This document shows positions 21,568 through 33,650 of a stretch of DNA of 64,000 nucleotides, one piece after another. Under the pieces are notes generated by a model that searched no databases, was not told where the DNA came from, and saw only the letters and a list, made by a program, of their open reading frames with translations. The position numbers and the translations under genes are program-made. The stretch is from the NCBI GenBank assembly GCA_020086605.1, contig JACBWW010000029.1, positions 478,970 to 542,969 on the forward strand, given 5' to 3'. Within the stretch, counting starts at the first letter, position 1; each line of letters opens with the position of its first letter. Source of the stretch: Lanius collurio. Lineage: Eukaryota > Chordata > Aves > Passeriformes > Laniidae.

Positions 21568-21638
21568 GTTTGCATTTGGGGATTACTTACCGGAGACTTG
21601 CAATGTGCCAGAATGAAATTCCTGAAATTTTAAGAGAG
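21568..21638 (+). CDS. PRELID2: PRELID2, one internal coding exon (gene partial)
   Basis: The exon follows the acceptor CTCTCATCAG and ends GAG|GTAACT. Its first two bases finish a split codon; 23 codons follow and it ends in phase 0. The reading LHLGITYRRLAMCQNEIPEI continues LRE and lines up with the segment I recall from mammalian PRELID2 around IYRKRIAICQNVVPEILRK, including CQN and PEILR. PRELID2 belongs to the PRELI/MSF1 family, whose better-known members shuttle phospholipids across the mitochondrial intermembrane space with TRIAP1-like partners; PRELID2's own role is poorly defined. The upstream exons should cover the N-terminal 40-odd residues and may lie in the gap. I could not find the downstream exons up to 64000. 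Being next to GRXCR2 matches human gene order as I recall it. Other PRELI paralogues differ at YRR and CQN. Confidence 0.8.
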
Positions 21639-24600
21639 GTAACTTAGTCAAGTTGTAAAATCTTAATGCTTTGCTGTGGTTTGTCTCATTTAAAAGGATC
21701 ACATTTCCTCAAATGGCTTTTTTTAAGAATTAAAGAAGCTGCTGAAGAGGAGTCCGAACCTTTCCCCTGCTGCCTGGTCCAGTGGTGGGTTGTGCTGCCT
21801 TGCATGTAACTGCTTGAAAATGGCTCCTCTTATCCTTCCTTGGCCTAAGTTGGCTGTCAGTGGCAGGAGGGGAAGCAGGAAGGTGAGGTGACCCGCAGGG
21901 TCTGAGAAGTCTGGCTGGGGACTGAGCAGCTCCCCTAAACCTTGGAGCATTTGTGTGGCTCTTGGTAGTGGCTGAATAAGCTGAGTGCTCTCGTATGGGA
22001 TGATCTGGATGAAGCGCCCTCCAGAACCCTCAGTCCCGCCTCTGAGGCCAGTAATACTGTCCAAATACTGAGAACTGATTCTACCTTTTCCTTTTCTGCT
22101 ATAATTCTTCTCTTCCCCAGAACAGGCTATTAACCCCACCCTAAACCAAGACCTACTTGGAAAAAGAACCTTGACTTAGTATGCAGAAAAGCAATACAGC
22201 TCTGAAAACTCACTCTCTGACAGGGACACAGAATGTGTCCTCTGCAGGTGAGGAGTCTGTGAGACTGGGAGAACTGGGAGGGAGCTGGGAGAATCCAGCC
22301 TGGGGAGTGCTGGGCACTGGGCAGCAGAACGCCTGTGCTTGCTCAGGGCTGCTGCTGCAGGCCTGGACCCTCAAAAATGGCTTTCTGTTGCCTTTTGAAT
22401 GCTTGGAGTGAGAGGGTTTTGAATAAGATTTCTTGAGCCCTCGAATGCATTTGGAGCAGCAGCTGTCGGTGTCCTGTAGCTCTCCTCTGGCTCATTCACA
22501 CGTGAGGCCGGGTTCTTTGGCCAGAGCACAAATAATTGCTGGAAATTAATTTTCTGTGCTGCTCTGCAGCCAGAGCAGGCTGCCCGCTGTGCTGCACAGC
22601 AGGTGAGGCAGAGCCTCTGCTTTGCTCTCGTGTCTACCAGCAGATGCTTGGACAGAAGTTTAAAAATTACCAGCTCCCTCCTGCTTGCCAGCCCTTGGCA
22701 TGGAGCATGCTCCTTCCCAAACCATTTCCTTTCCTCTGTGGGTGCCTGCTGTGCCCCAGAGGCGTGAGCTGCCACAGGGCTTTGCTTGGAGGTCATGCAC
22801 TTGTGCAGAGTGGAACTCAGAGATGTCTAGATACACATTTACGGCAGGATCAGAGTGGAATTTCTCATTCCTGCAGCTTTGAAATGAGCAGGTATGTGAT
22901 ACATGTGACTGTCTTTAAGAAATTAAAGATTTATTTCCAGCTGATGTCAACCCCATTAATTCCTACTTTGTTCTGGTGTCTCTTGTAATTCGTCATTGCT
23001 TTTGCCTGGTGCTATTCCCTGGGAAGCGTGGCAGGGCTGTCCAGCAAGGTCCATGTGACTTCAGAAATCTCTGAGGGTGTTAAAGAAAAAACCCAACAAC
23101 TTCAGATAAAATTAAATCCCTTGTGGCTCAGGCATTATTGAAAGCCTACACTGGGATGCTGGACACATTCCTCTTGCTTTTTCAACTGTTTGGTTTCAAA
23201 AGCTTGTTAGAACCCTCAGTTCTTACTGGGGCTTCCAGAGCTGCATTTCTGTTAGTGTAGAGACTTTAAATACTGCATTTGGTCACTCACTCATGCCCTG
23301 CTTTCAAGGCTTTTCATTTTGGGAAGGTCAGTGTCCTGGTGTGCAGCTCCTGCAGCTTGTGCTGGGCCGTTGTCCAGGCTCGGTGTAAGCCCCGTGCTCA
23401 GGGGCTGTGGGAGGGTAGAGCCTGCTGAGTGTGAGTGCAGCCCAGCAGGTTCCCTCACACTGCCCCCGACACTTGCTGGGGCCCAGCTGTCTCCAGAGGT
23501 GCTCTGGGCACCGGGGCCTCTCACCTGCCCTGCCCAGATCGGTTCAGGGATAGCCAGGTGTGCGCAGCACACCCCTGTCACCTCCACAGGAGTCCCTGGA
23601 GGAAACTGGATTGAGCACTTGCTGGCTGGAAAAACAGGTGTGAAATTTCAGCACGTAGCAACGTACAGTGACATTCATGCGTGAACAGATGAAGGAGTGC
23701 CTGTATGTGCAGGAGAGGAACAAGGAAACACACAATGAGGAGACCCCAGTTCATGGTCCTGATTTCCCAGTTCATGGGAAAATTGTACATTGTGCCCTTA
23801 AAGAGAGAACAACATTGAGAGAAGGATGTAACCTGAGCGTGGACAGAAACTTATCCTCCTCTCCTGCTTATTGCTGCTGGGCAGGTTCCAAGGGCAGCCT
23901 CCTGGAACTCTTCAGGGCACTAAAAGTGTGAAGAGAAGGAGACAGCTCTGCTCCTCAGTCGGCCCCAGTACGTTGTCACAGGTGGTTTTCTTGGGTGACC
24001 CTGGGAGCTGCCAGGTCCAGGTACACCCCTTGGGATGCTGCTGATGGGAATCCTAAGTACTTCAGCTCTGTGAGGTTATAACTGTGCTGGCTTCAGCCCA
24101 GATGCTTTGTAGACCAATATGCTGAGAAAGATCAGACCACTAATCCAGTCCCTGCAAGGACCAGTGGCTTAGGCACTGAGCAGACCCTCATCTGTGGGTG
24201 AGTCGATCCAATTTAGGATTGACAGTTACATCCTTTATTATTTTCAGTTAGAGAACTGCAAGTCAGGGAGTGGAGACTGCAACCTTCCTGGCGTCCCTGA
24301 TGGAACTGGGGCAATTGAAGTGACACTTTCTTAGTCCCAAACAGTCACTTTAACCACAGCGTAGTTCTTCCTCTTAGTGGCAGGTGTTATTTTGTCCTAA
24401 ATAAATGTGGATGTGGTGCTGCCAAGTGCTCCATATTCTTGCAAATTGAATTCTTGAATTCTTCTGCTTCCAAGCAGGGCATATAAATATCTGGAAATAT
24501 CTAGTCACAAATAGACTCCTGGCCTTCACTGCTGCAATATCAAACCAATGAGTGGCCTGTCAGCTTCTCCCCTCTGCTTGCACGTGTTTTTGTTTGGGTT

Positions 24601-27323
24601 AGGGACAATTCCTGGAGTAGTGCACCTGTGTTTGCCCTAAACATGTGCTATGTTAGGTAGGAGCTCACTTAGGCAGGTCTGTGGTGCTGGGATCTGGGAA
24701 GAGCTGTCAATGCCACACAGAAGGAAAAGTCAGTGGCCAAACTCTGCTGTTACTGCCTGGATTTGTGCTGAAGTTGTGTACTGGCAAATTTCTGTGTGTC
24801 TAGGCAGGTAATACCTGTCTTTCTGCAGTCAAGAATTGTGTGCAGCTCGAAATTTTGGCATAATTTTCTGTCACTCATGTTTTGGTTTGTCTGCTTTCCC
24901 CCTCCTCTCTGGGAACCTTTCTTCCCTTCTTCATTTTGTATCCCTCTGTTGCCATCAGATTTCCATGACTGCCCAGCACTTCCCTCACTGCCCGTGGCCC
25001 GAGGGAGCTGCAGTACAAAGGCATGGGGACTCCTGATGGGGAGAGGTGCACACGGTTCAGAACCAGGACTTGTGAGCTGGAGCTGGGAATTAAAGTTCTC
25101 TCCCACATAACAGCTCCCTCTTTTGAAGAGCTTTGCATTGGATGTAACTTTTAATTTGGTTTTGAAAGCCAGGCAGGCTTTGGAAACTCTCCCTGACACT
25201 ATCTGAACAAGGATATTGCTAGACTTTTTATACAAAAGACACTTTAATTAAACTCCCATCATGAAAACAATTAGACCAAATTTGCAGTACTTAACTAGTC
25301 AATAATTTAGTAGTTGGATCTCATTAATAGACTTCTCCCTGTGCCTGTGTTGTAGCGCTGGGGCACTGCCAGCTGCTTGCCACGAGGATCATTCTGGGGT
25401 CAATACCTTCCCTGAGCCTCCCTCTTCTGTCCCCTGCACTGGTGGCACTGAAGACTGAATAAATGAATAAGCGCCTGGCAGGCAGCTGGGTGCAGGGGTG
25501 GGTGTTCTGTGCTGCTGTCTCTCGTGCAGCCCCGTGCCCTCCCCGTGTTTGTGTTCTCACCCCCGGCACAGATAGGAAGGATCCACAGCCATGGTGCCTG
25601 GCACTGGTGCTGCTGGGTTCCCGTGTGCTAGGGGACAGGAGCAGGGTCCTGTCCTTGCTGTCCCCACAACATCTCTCTAGCTCAGGTGGGACAGTGTCCT
25701 GAGGATTCTGAATTGGTGGATGTGTTTTGTGGGGGTCGTTGGCTCTTGTGGTGCTGGAGATGTCTCTGGGGGTGTCCCCTGTCAGCTGTGTCCCCTCTGG
25801 GAACAGTCCCCATCCCGCTGGACCTCTGGCAGTGCTGGCCCTGGGAGGGGACATTACAGCCCCTCATTGCACTGGTGCTCCTCTGTCTCCTTATGTTTGC
25901 CTTTGGGGTTGTCATGCAAAATATGTAAAGAGATGAATCTCCTTCTCAGGGATCGAACACCAACTTTCTTATGTAGTGTTTACTCAATATTTATTAAGTA
26001 GACAGAAAAAGGAAAGGGTGTTCTGTTCTGTCCCGGTTTCTTAGGCCAGACTTCTCAGAGACAGGCAGCTGTGTGCTGGAAACTCACTCAGTTTTGGAAG
26101 CAAGGTGTGAGGAAGGTAAGTAATTTATTACTTGAATTTCTTCCTTGAATTAGATTCTATTTTTTTTCAAATCACTGGATTATCTGTGCTCAAAATTAAA
26201 TTGATGTTTTGAGTCCTGATTCTTTACATCTTTTAATTGCTGAAAAAAAATATTTGACCCTTTCTTTTGTCTACAGAGAATAAGCAGAATAGAAATGGAT
26301 TTACTTTTATTATGGTTATCATTTTGTTTCAAATACATTTTAGAACAGGATATAGAGCATGTATAACTGTATCAGTTTCTGTAATACATTCTCATTCCTG
26401 ATTTCCCCCAGGCATTGAGGCAGTTCTTCTTCCTAATGCCTCATTGTACCAGCTAACACTGTAATAACAATTTGTGGTTCTATAGCACCTTTACTCTGAA
26501 ATAGTCAAAACTGGGCCCTGGGAATTTATATCATGTCACGCATCTTTCTCCAGTAGTTAGATGGTTTTTGCAGCTGGATGTATTTGCAGCAGCCCCAGTC
26601 ACTTCCCCTGCAGCAGTTCTGGCACTTCAGTAGTTCTGCCTCAGTCAGAATCATGAAGAAGGATAAAAGCTCTCTGTGGAGCGTCCTGAGGGAGCCAGCA
26701 TTCCAAGGCCTTTCATTTCAGGGAGCCATGTCCAGATCTAATAGCCACATCTCCTGCAGTGTTCCCTGCAAAATGGGGTGCAGCAGAAGTCTTGCTCTCT
26801 GAAACTTTGTGCTTTGAAGAGATTTGGGGGCTCAGGTCATGCTGTGCAGACTGTTTAAGATTCACACCTGCTGGAGAAGGAGCAGCAGAAGAAGGAAGGG
26901 ATATTTAATAAAATATTTTTAATGAGAAACTAAGAGAGGTCTTTTGTCCCCCTATTTTGTTTTTCTTTCCACCCCCCTTCCAGTTTGTCTCTTGTTTCAG
27001 ATGAATGAAAGCACCTGTATATGCCTGAAAATATGGCATGTTCATGGCTGAACTCATGAATCTTATGCACTGTGAGACTTTCATGAACCTGGATGTACCA
27101 TCATTTATCAGTTTTTTGTTATCTAAGGGAGATGTGTGTTTTTCAGATGAACTGAGATGTCCACAGTTCAGGTCATGCCTTGTGCCACTCTAGCTATGCG
27201 TGGGGACCAAGTGGTTAATTCTGTTGAAGTTTGGTTTGGTTTTTAAGTGGCTGTAGCAACCTCCTGTCTGTTTTCCCACTGAAGTGGGCAGGTGTAGGAT
27301 CCCAGAGCCTGGCAGCACCCGCA
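21639..27323. other. Probable PRELID2 intron, no exon recognised
   Basis: Read in all frames for the rest of the PRELI domain without success. A consensus donor (AAG|GTAAGTAA) at 26115/26116 is preceded by a TTTCTTAG acceptor ending at 26044, but the enclosed frame does not join PRELID2 in phase and its resemblance to PRELID2 is only a five-residue match. No CR1 fragment was recognised here. Confidence 0.4.
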
Positions 27324-27404
27324 GTCCCTGCGGACATTCCCGAGGTCTCTGCAGACATTGCTGCAGTCCTTTGGACATTCCCATGGTCCTGTGAACACTC
27401 CTCT
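27324..27404 (+). repeat. Imperfect tandem repeat, about 21-bp unit, four copies
   Basis: Units begin GTCCCTGCGGACATTC, GTCTCTGCAGACATTG, GTCCTTTGGACATTCC and GTCCTGTGAACACTCC. The 21-base period keeps phase, so frames on both strands show a seven-residue period. I do not take this as protein coding. Confidence 0.75.
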
Positions 27405-30400
27405 CTGCTGGTGCATTTGCTTGGTTTTTGTAGCCCTGAGATCTGCATGTCGTGGCTTCAAAAGGGAAGCAGGAGCAGTGGCAGCTGTGGTGTGTGAGCA
27501 GTGACCGGGAGCGGGGACACGCGTGGTGCTGGCATGTGGCAGCGCAGAGCCGTGGATCAGATGTGCATGAAACCCACTCATGGTGTCTGCAGGACTGCAG
27601 AAATCCCTCAGCAATTTTGGCTGTGTCTGCAGATCTATGAAACAGGGAAATACAAGCACACCAGGCCTGGTGAGATCTGTGGTCTCTTGCCTCCATAGCA
27701 CCCCTCTCCCTCAGGCAGCAGCTGGATCTGGGCGTCACATTCCTCCCAAGCTGTTCCCCAGGGATCCTTCCCTGCCTCGGCCATAGTTTGAGGCACACAT
27801 CACCCAAATGAAATCAGTGGCAGCACAGTGATGATATTTAAAGTTTTGGAACATACATTGCAAGAACAGCAGTGATTGATAAATGTTCTCCTGGTTTCTG
27901 TTTACTCCTTGTCTTCCACCCTTGACCTGCCTCCCTCCTGCTGGCCTGACCAACAGGCACTGCCTTTCTTGCACCTGGTGTAACTGGCTGCAATGTGTGA
28001 AGATGCCGCTTGCAGAGCCGAACCCTGGTTCCTGCTTTATCTCCTTGATCCTGACAGCACTACACTGCTGCATCCATCTGTTCGGAGAGCTCGGAGGAGA
28101 TAAGGGAGTCAGGGCTCAGTGGGAAGCAGCAGTGTGAGGGCACAGGAAATGGAGTAGGGGATGAGCTGCATGACGAGCAGGAGAAGATACTATATGAATA
28201 TTAAATTTTGTGAATGGCTGTGATAAAGTTCATGTATTTACATTAAATATCTGTATTTTATAGAAAGAGAGGGGAGGGGAAATTTATGCTTCATAAAACT
28301 CTGCAAGGACACCAAAGGCACAGACTTTTTAATCATTATTTTTGTAACTGAGACATGACCCCTTTCTCTGGGTAGGGCAGGGGTTTTTTAATGCCTAATG
28401 GAATACCAGCCATTTCACAACTCCTCATATTTGTCACATTTCTCTTATTTTATTCAAACTCTGAATAAAAGTATATGAGAAAAAGTTCTCCTGCCCCACT
28501 TTGGAGTTTTTTTTGTAAAAGTCATAGTGCATTTGGGTGGAAATTACAGCATTTATATTTATTTTTTATTAGTTGTTCAGAAAAGATGTTAATGAATTAT
28601 GTGCACCCACATTATTGCCAAAAACTTTCTTTGTGAATAATTCGCAAGTCGGAGCAGATATGTCAATAATTCTCAGGTACCAGCACAGCCCAGTCTGGAT
28701 CTACTGGTGAGAGTGTGACTTCCTTCTGAGAGGGCAGTGGAGGCTCTGGGATCTGCAGACAAAGTCTGGGCAAAGTTTCCAGCCCAGGAGGGTAAGTGGT
28801 GACCCTGTAAGTCAGTGCTGTGTGTAGAAGTTTTCAAAACTTTATTACAAAGTGGCTGAATTCACTTTTACATGTCCAAGTTAGGGTGGAGCAGGACAGG
28901 TGACAAGTTGTGAGAGCAGTTCTGAGCCAGGTTAAGGCCACACAATAAAGAAGCCTTTTGTAGGAGGACACTTCTGCTATATTGATACATTATTTATCTC
29001 CTGTACGTGCTCCAGCATTTCTACCATTTTCACGTGGTTTCCTTTTCAGGTTCCCTTTGCTTGACTTGAACACACTGAGGTGGCAATTGACTGCAGGATG
29101 TGGTGTTTGTGAAATGGTGAGCTCAAATAATAAATATTGAACTGAACAATGTTTTGTCCTAGTTACAAGAGGAAGGAAAGGTGTTGGCTGCTCTGTCCAG
29201 AGACAGCACAGAATGTTCTGCTAGCCTGGGGAAGGTGGCCCTAGGCTGTGCTGGCTGTGGTGATGAGGGTGCTCCACGCATGCATTGTCTTCACTGCAGT
29301 CACTTCAGGTGGCTGATGCTGGCCCTGTGCATCCCTGAACCCCTTACAGGGGTCTGGTAAAGGTGTGGGGTTTGTTACAGGTGTGGGATGTGCTCCCTGT
29401 CCCTGTCACCTGGGAGTCCAGTCCAGCTCCTGGCAGATATTCCAGGTACAAATGTGGGCTGCTCAGAGAGCTGGCGTTGTGGGAAGCTCTGAGGCTGCTG
29501 GTTTGTGTTTCCCTTGTGATCCTGCCCCCTGGAACAGTGTGTCCTGGGGCCTCAATGACAAGGTGGCCCTTGCTGGAGGGGTTCCCTGGAGCTGCTCCTG
29601 TGCTGGGGACCTGCTGGGCCCTGTCCCTGTCCCTCACAGCGAGGGCTGGGTGAGGGCATGGATGGCAGGATGGCTCTTGCAGAAGCTGAGTGCCTCCTCC
29701 AGGACTCTGCTCCATGGCCTGTCCATCAGGGAAGCTTTTAGCTGCAGCTGTGGAGGTGCAGAGTTTAATGGGCAGGTGATGTTTGTTCCGCATTGCAAGT
29801 GCATCATTGCCCTCTGAGCAGGGTAAATTTAGCTCCCTCAAACCTGGCCTCCTGGGGCTGAGATTTATGTTTGAACTTTAGCTGAAAGAAATATATTGAT
29901 TAGGCTTTGATTTAGTTGTGCCTTGCTGAAAAGACACCAGGTAATGACTTTACCTGCCCTTTCCTATTTTATTCATTTAATGGAGTCCCCTCATTCCCCT
30001 TTTCCTTCTCAACACCATTTTGCCTGGAAGTCTGCAGCTCTGTGAGGATAAATAGAAGAAAAAGCAGTTGTCGCACTGCAAACATGATTGATTCCATAAG
30101 TAACTCCCTTGGCAAGCCTGTGAGGCTTCACTGATGTCAATTAGTGCTTTCTCCTGTAAACAGGGGCACGTCCAGTTTAGACTAATGGACTGAGGTACTT
30201 CTTGTTGCCTTCTGCAGAGAACAGGCATGAAGGAGGAGCTGGTTTTTATAGATATAAAATAGCTTGTCTGCTTTTGATTTTTTTTAGAGATGTGAATATA
30301 AATTTTCTTGACCTATTTGTTAAATTGTCTTTTTCTACCTCCTCTCACAGTGACTGAAACTGAGAAATCCCTTTTCTTTTATCTTGACAAACAGAGAGCA

Positions 30401-31780
30401 CATAAGGGCCAGCCCTGCTCCAGGCTTGCTCCAGCCCACGAGATCTGGTCAAGCATTAGAGGTAGGGCTGGCAAATCACAATCTCAGTGCACAGACCAAG
30501 CTGAAAAAATGGGAGAGGGAGGGATGGTGTGGATTTTCTGACCTAAAATGAGCACTTTTTTGCTTTTCACCAAATAAGAAGCTGCTCCTCTCTTGCTTTG
30601 TTCAGAACCTAGAATTCCAATTGCTTTCAGCATAGGGAAGTGCCTGGCTATGGGGCTCTTTGCAGCCTGATGTGGGCGAAGGCTGAGCCCTGTGACACCC
30701 CCAGGCAAACAAAACCCTTGGATTCAGCCTACACTTTACTGTAATTAATAGTACATGGGCTGGTAGTTCCTCCTTCCTCCACAGATGAGTCCTGGAGAAG
30801 AATTCCCCCTCATGATCCCCTGATGGCATTTTCACTTCAATTCAATATTCCTTTCCTTCATTACAGAAATGCCAGGGACATTCCTGGGATGTTCATCCTC
30901 ACACACCCAAAGCCCTGTGAGGAACAAGGGCTTAGCTTTGAGGTTAAAATAAGATATTGGTTCTGTCTAAGGATTTTTACTGAAAAGGAGTATCTTCAGG
31001 GGTTATCTGTGGAGGGAAGATTTGGTCAACTCTTAAATTAGCTCCAGAACAAGAGTAAATGGCTATTGATTACCTTCTAATAAACCTCTAAAACCTATTT
31101 TCTCTGCTTTGGCAGGAGAAAATGTGTTTACCTTGAGTTTCGTTGGTTCTGCATTTCTTCATTGCCTTCAGAATTCCGTGGCTGAACTTCACTGGTATCC
31201 TTTTATTGAAGTAAAAGAGTTTAATATGCCCAGCTGAAAGAAGAGAAGACTTCTCCCCGTAGTGGTGTGGCCTGTGCAGCCCCGACAGGGTCCGTAGGAA
31301 TGGGCCTGTTTTGTATCGGCACAGAGGAACCAAACACTTTCCTTTGTACTTCTTGTTTTGGTTGGTAACTGATTCTTGCAAATTGGGACTCTGAATACTG
31401 ACCAGTAAATATTTATGAAATGTAGTGGCCAAGACTAAATACATTGATTAGCATATTTATTTTTATTGAGTTGCTGCTTTGTGTGCCTGAAGAAATTATC
31501 AAATTACTTCTATTTGAACTGCTATGTATAACTTTAGGACTGGCATTTTTAGTCTCACATCACACTGGATTTTGGAACTAGGGTGAGGAAGCATTTGTGT
31601 CTGCCCTCAGCCCCAAAGTCGGTTTATGAATAATAAAAGTTCAATAAATCCATACTTTTCTCCAGAGCCCAAGTTACCCATCTGCATCCTGCTAGGTGCC
31701 AGGAACAGGAGGCGGGGACTTCTCCTGGGAGGGCAGGGCTCCAGGAGAGACCAGGGAAGGTGGGCAGGATGCTGGGACTG
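27405..31780. other. Non-coding DNA, no gene recognised
   Basis: Contains an AT-rich block at about 28530-28650 dense in ATTA/AAT cores, a possible regulatory element. A 67-base segment at 29050-29116 is bounded by good splice consensus but matches nothing I know. The minus-strand open frame at 31088-31444 (118 codons) shows no family motif. Confidence 0.4.
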
Positions 31781-33200
31781 CCTCAGCTCCTGCCCCGGGG
31801 CTCCCCGGCCCGGGGGAGCAGCTCTGGCCGCTCCGGCACTGCTCTGGTGAAGGTCTCAAGGGCCGTGTCCTGTGCTGGAGCTGAGGTCATCCCCCTGCTC
31901 CAGGCTGTCCCTGTTTCCCTGGGAGCCGAGGAGCTGCTGTGGGACCAGCAGTGATGGAGACGTGGGGTGCACGGACGTGTGCCCTGGGGATCCAACACCG
32001 GCCCGTCCCAGTGTGAGAGGTCGTAACTTCACCCATCTCTAACGCTTGTCAGGAGTAACCTGCCTTTGGTTTTCCCCCTGTGTGTCCGTGTGTTCCTTCC
32101 TGTTGCATACTGGCCTATCAAGATAAAGATTGCCATGGGAAATGAACCGATCTGACATCCCCTCTCTGCATCCTGTATTGTTTTCCCCTCAGCTCTTCAC
32201 TCCCCTTCTCCAGGGGCCCATGGACGGTGCCTCCCCTACTCAGTGTAAAACCGCACCAGCGTATTAAACGTCCCACCTGGGCTGGGGCAGGAGGAGCCAG
32301 CACAAATCTGGATAAAGGCTGTGAGTGCCCAGCCCCTGTCACTGTGACAGGCGCAGCTCTGCTCGCCCAGAACCGCGGCATGTGTGGTGCTGGAGCAGCA
32401 ATCCCAACAGCTGGCTCCCGGGAAAACAGTTTCCCTAGGAGCAGGTTTCTGCTGTAGATATTTAACTGCAACACAACCAGTGCCAGAATGTAGGGAGCTG
32501 CTTTGGTGGAGCTCCAAGATGGGCTGAACGGGGAGGGGCAGCTCTGGGAATTGGGAGCAGAGGGGACCAGAAGGTGTGAAACAAAATGTGACACAAAATC
32601 ACCGTGCAGGAAATGCAGCTGGATCACACTGGGCCAGAGGAGCAGGGAGCGGACCGGCAGGAGCAGGGGGGCGGAGGGGCCGGCGCGGCCGCAGCGGGTG
32701 GGACACGGTGCTGGCCGAGCGCCGAGCCTGGCCCCGCCGGTGCCGCAGCAGTTCTGCTGGTCCCAGGAAAGCGCTGCTGGAGGTTTGCCCTCCTCAGCCC
32801 TGCTGCTCATTCCCACCCTGGCAGCAGCTGACAGCTCCGAGTACACCAATTAATTCAGCTCAGGGTAGCTGTGCCGTGATCTAAACCCATCATTTAAAGT
32901 CCTTGTTCCCAGCTTTCAGCTCTGTGTGATTTTTTGCTGTGTTTATTTGTTGTTTTGTAAATTGTTTCCTGTCTGTCTCACTAATGGGACAAACATTCCA
33001 GTAGGGGTGGCAGGATTTGGAGCATTACCTGCTTTGATATTTATCGGCTGCCTGATTTGAAGCGGTCCCGGGGCCCTGTGCAGCCGGGAGCACCCGGCGC
33101 AGGGAGCCCGGGGCATTTGGCTGCTGGATGCGGGGAATGGCAGGGCCTGACCCCCTCGGGCTGCCCGGTGCCTCTCCCCTCGGCCGGACACCCCGTGGGT
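31780..33200. promoter_or_regulatory. Cluster of three CpG-rich patches
   Basis: CpG-dense patches at about 31790-31840, 32640-32760 and 33060-33190 stand out from the surrounding DNA. They could be an orphan island, an alternative promoter or an exapted GC-rich repeat. No coding exon that I can identify starts here. The 243-codon minus-strand frame over 32118-32849 is best explained by GC content. Confidence 0.3.
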
Positions 33201-33595
33201 GCCTGCGGTCACACTCCAGGCTGCTCAAAACAAACTTCACACAGTGCTTGCTATTTCTGGGTCTCTTGCCCTGTGGTTCTTTACACAGTCACATTATTTT
33301 GCTGAATGTGACTGAAGCTTTGCTTTGTTTTTGTTCCCAGTGAATAAACTGCTCACCTGAGCTCCTGGCTGGAACCTGGTCTGGCCCAGAGCCCAAACCA
33401 GCTGACACTGTGGGCAGGAGCTGGGCACAGGCAAGAGGCCAGTTAAGCCAGGACACTCTGTGTCCCTCTGATGCCATTGAGCTGCTGTTTGCATTGACTA
33501 GGGCACCAAAGTACCCAGATAAGGGGCCTGGCAGCCCAGCCTGGATCTCCTGCAGTCTTTAGAACTCAGGTTTTAAAGGTGCTTGACAGCACTGG

Positions 33596-33650
33596 GGGTG
33601 GGAATGAGATGGTCTTTACGGTCCCTTCCAACCATTCCATGATTTTATGA
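33596..33650 (+). mobile_element. CR1 LINE 3' end fragment
   Basis: Sequence reading GAGATGGTCTTTACGGTCCC, then TTCCAACCATTCCATGATTT, is the typical CR1 3' terminus in forward orientation. It is strongly 5' truncated, as is usual for CR1, and non-coding. Confidence 0.8.

Noticed and set aside
26045..26115. 71-base segment between TTTCTTAG and AAG|GTAAGTAA, with a frame containing CVLET as in PRELID2
   Set aside because: The entry phase does not join the known PRELID2 exon, the remaining residues do not align, and five residues can match by chance.
29050..29116. 67-base segment with acceptor TTTCCTTTTCAG and donor ATG|GTGAGC
   Set aside because: In the phase needed after PRELID2 21638 it meets a stop after four codons, and no known peptide is encoded.
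31088..31444. 118-codon minus-strand open frame in lower-GC sequence
   Set aside because: Slightly more protein-like composition, but no recognisable motif or gene structure; left uncalled.
32118..32849. 243-codon minus-strand open frame over a CpG cluster
   Set aside because: Proline/alanine/serine-rich composition typical of GC-rich non-coding DNA; no motif.
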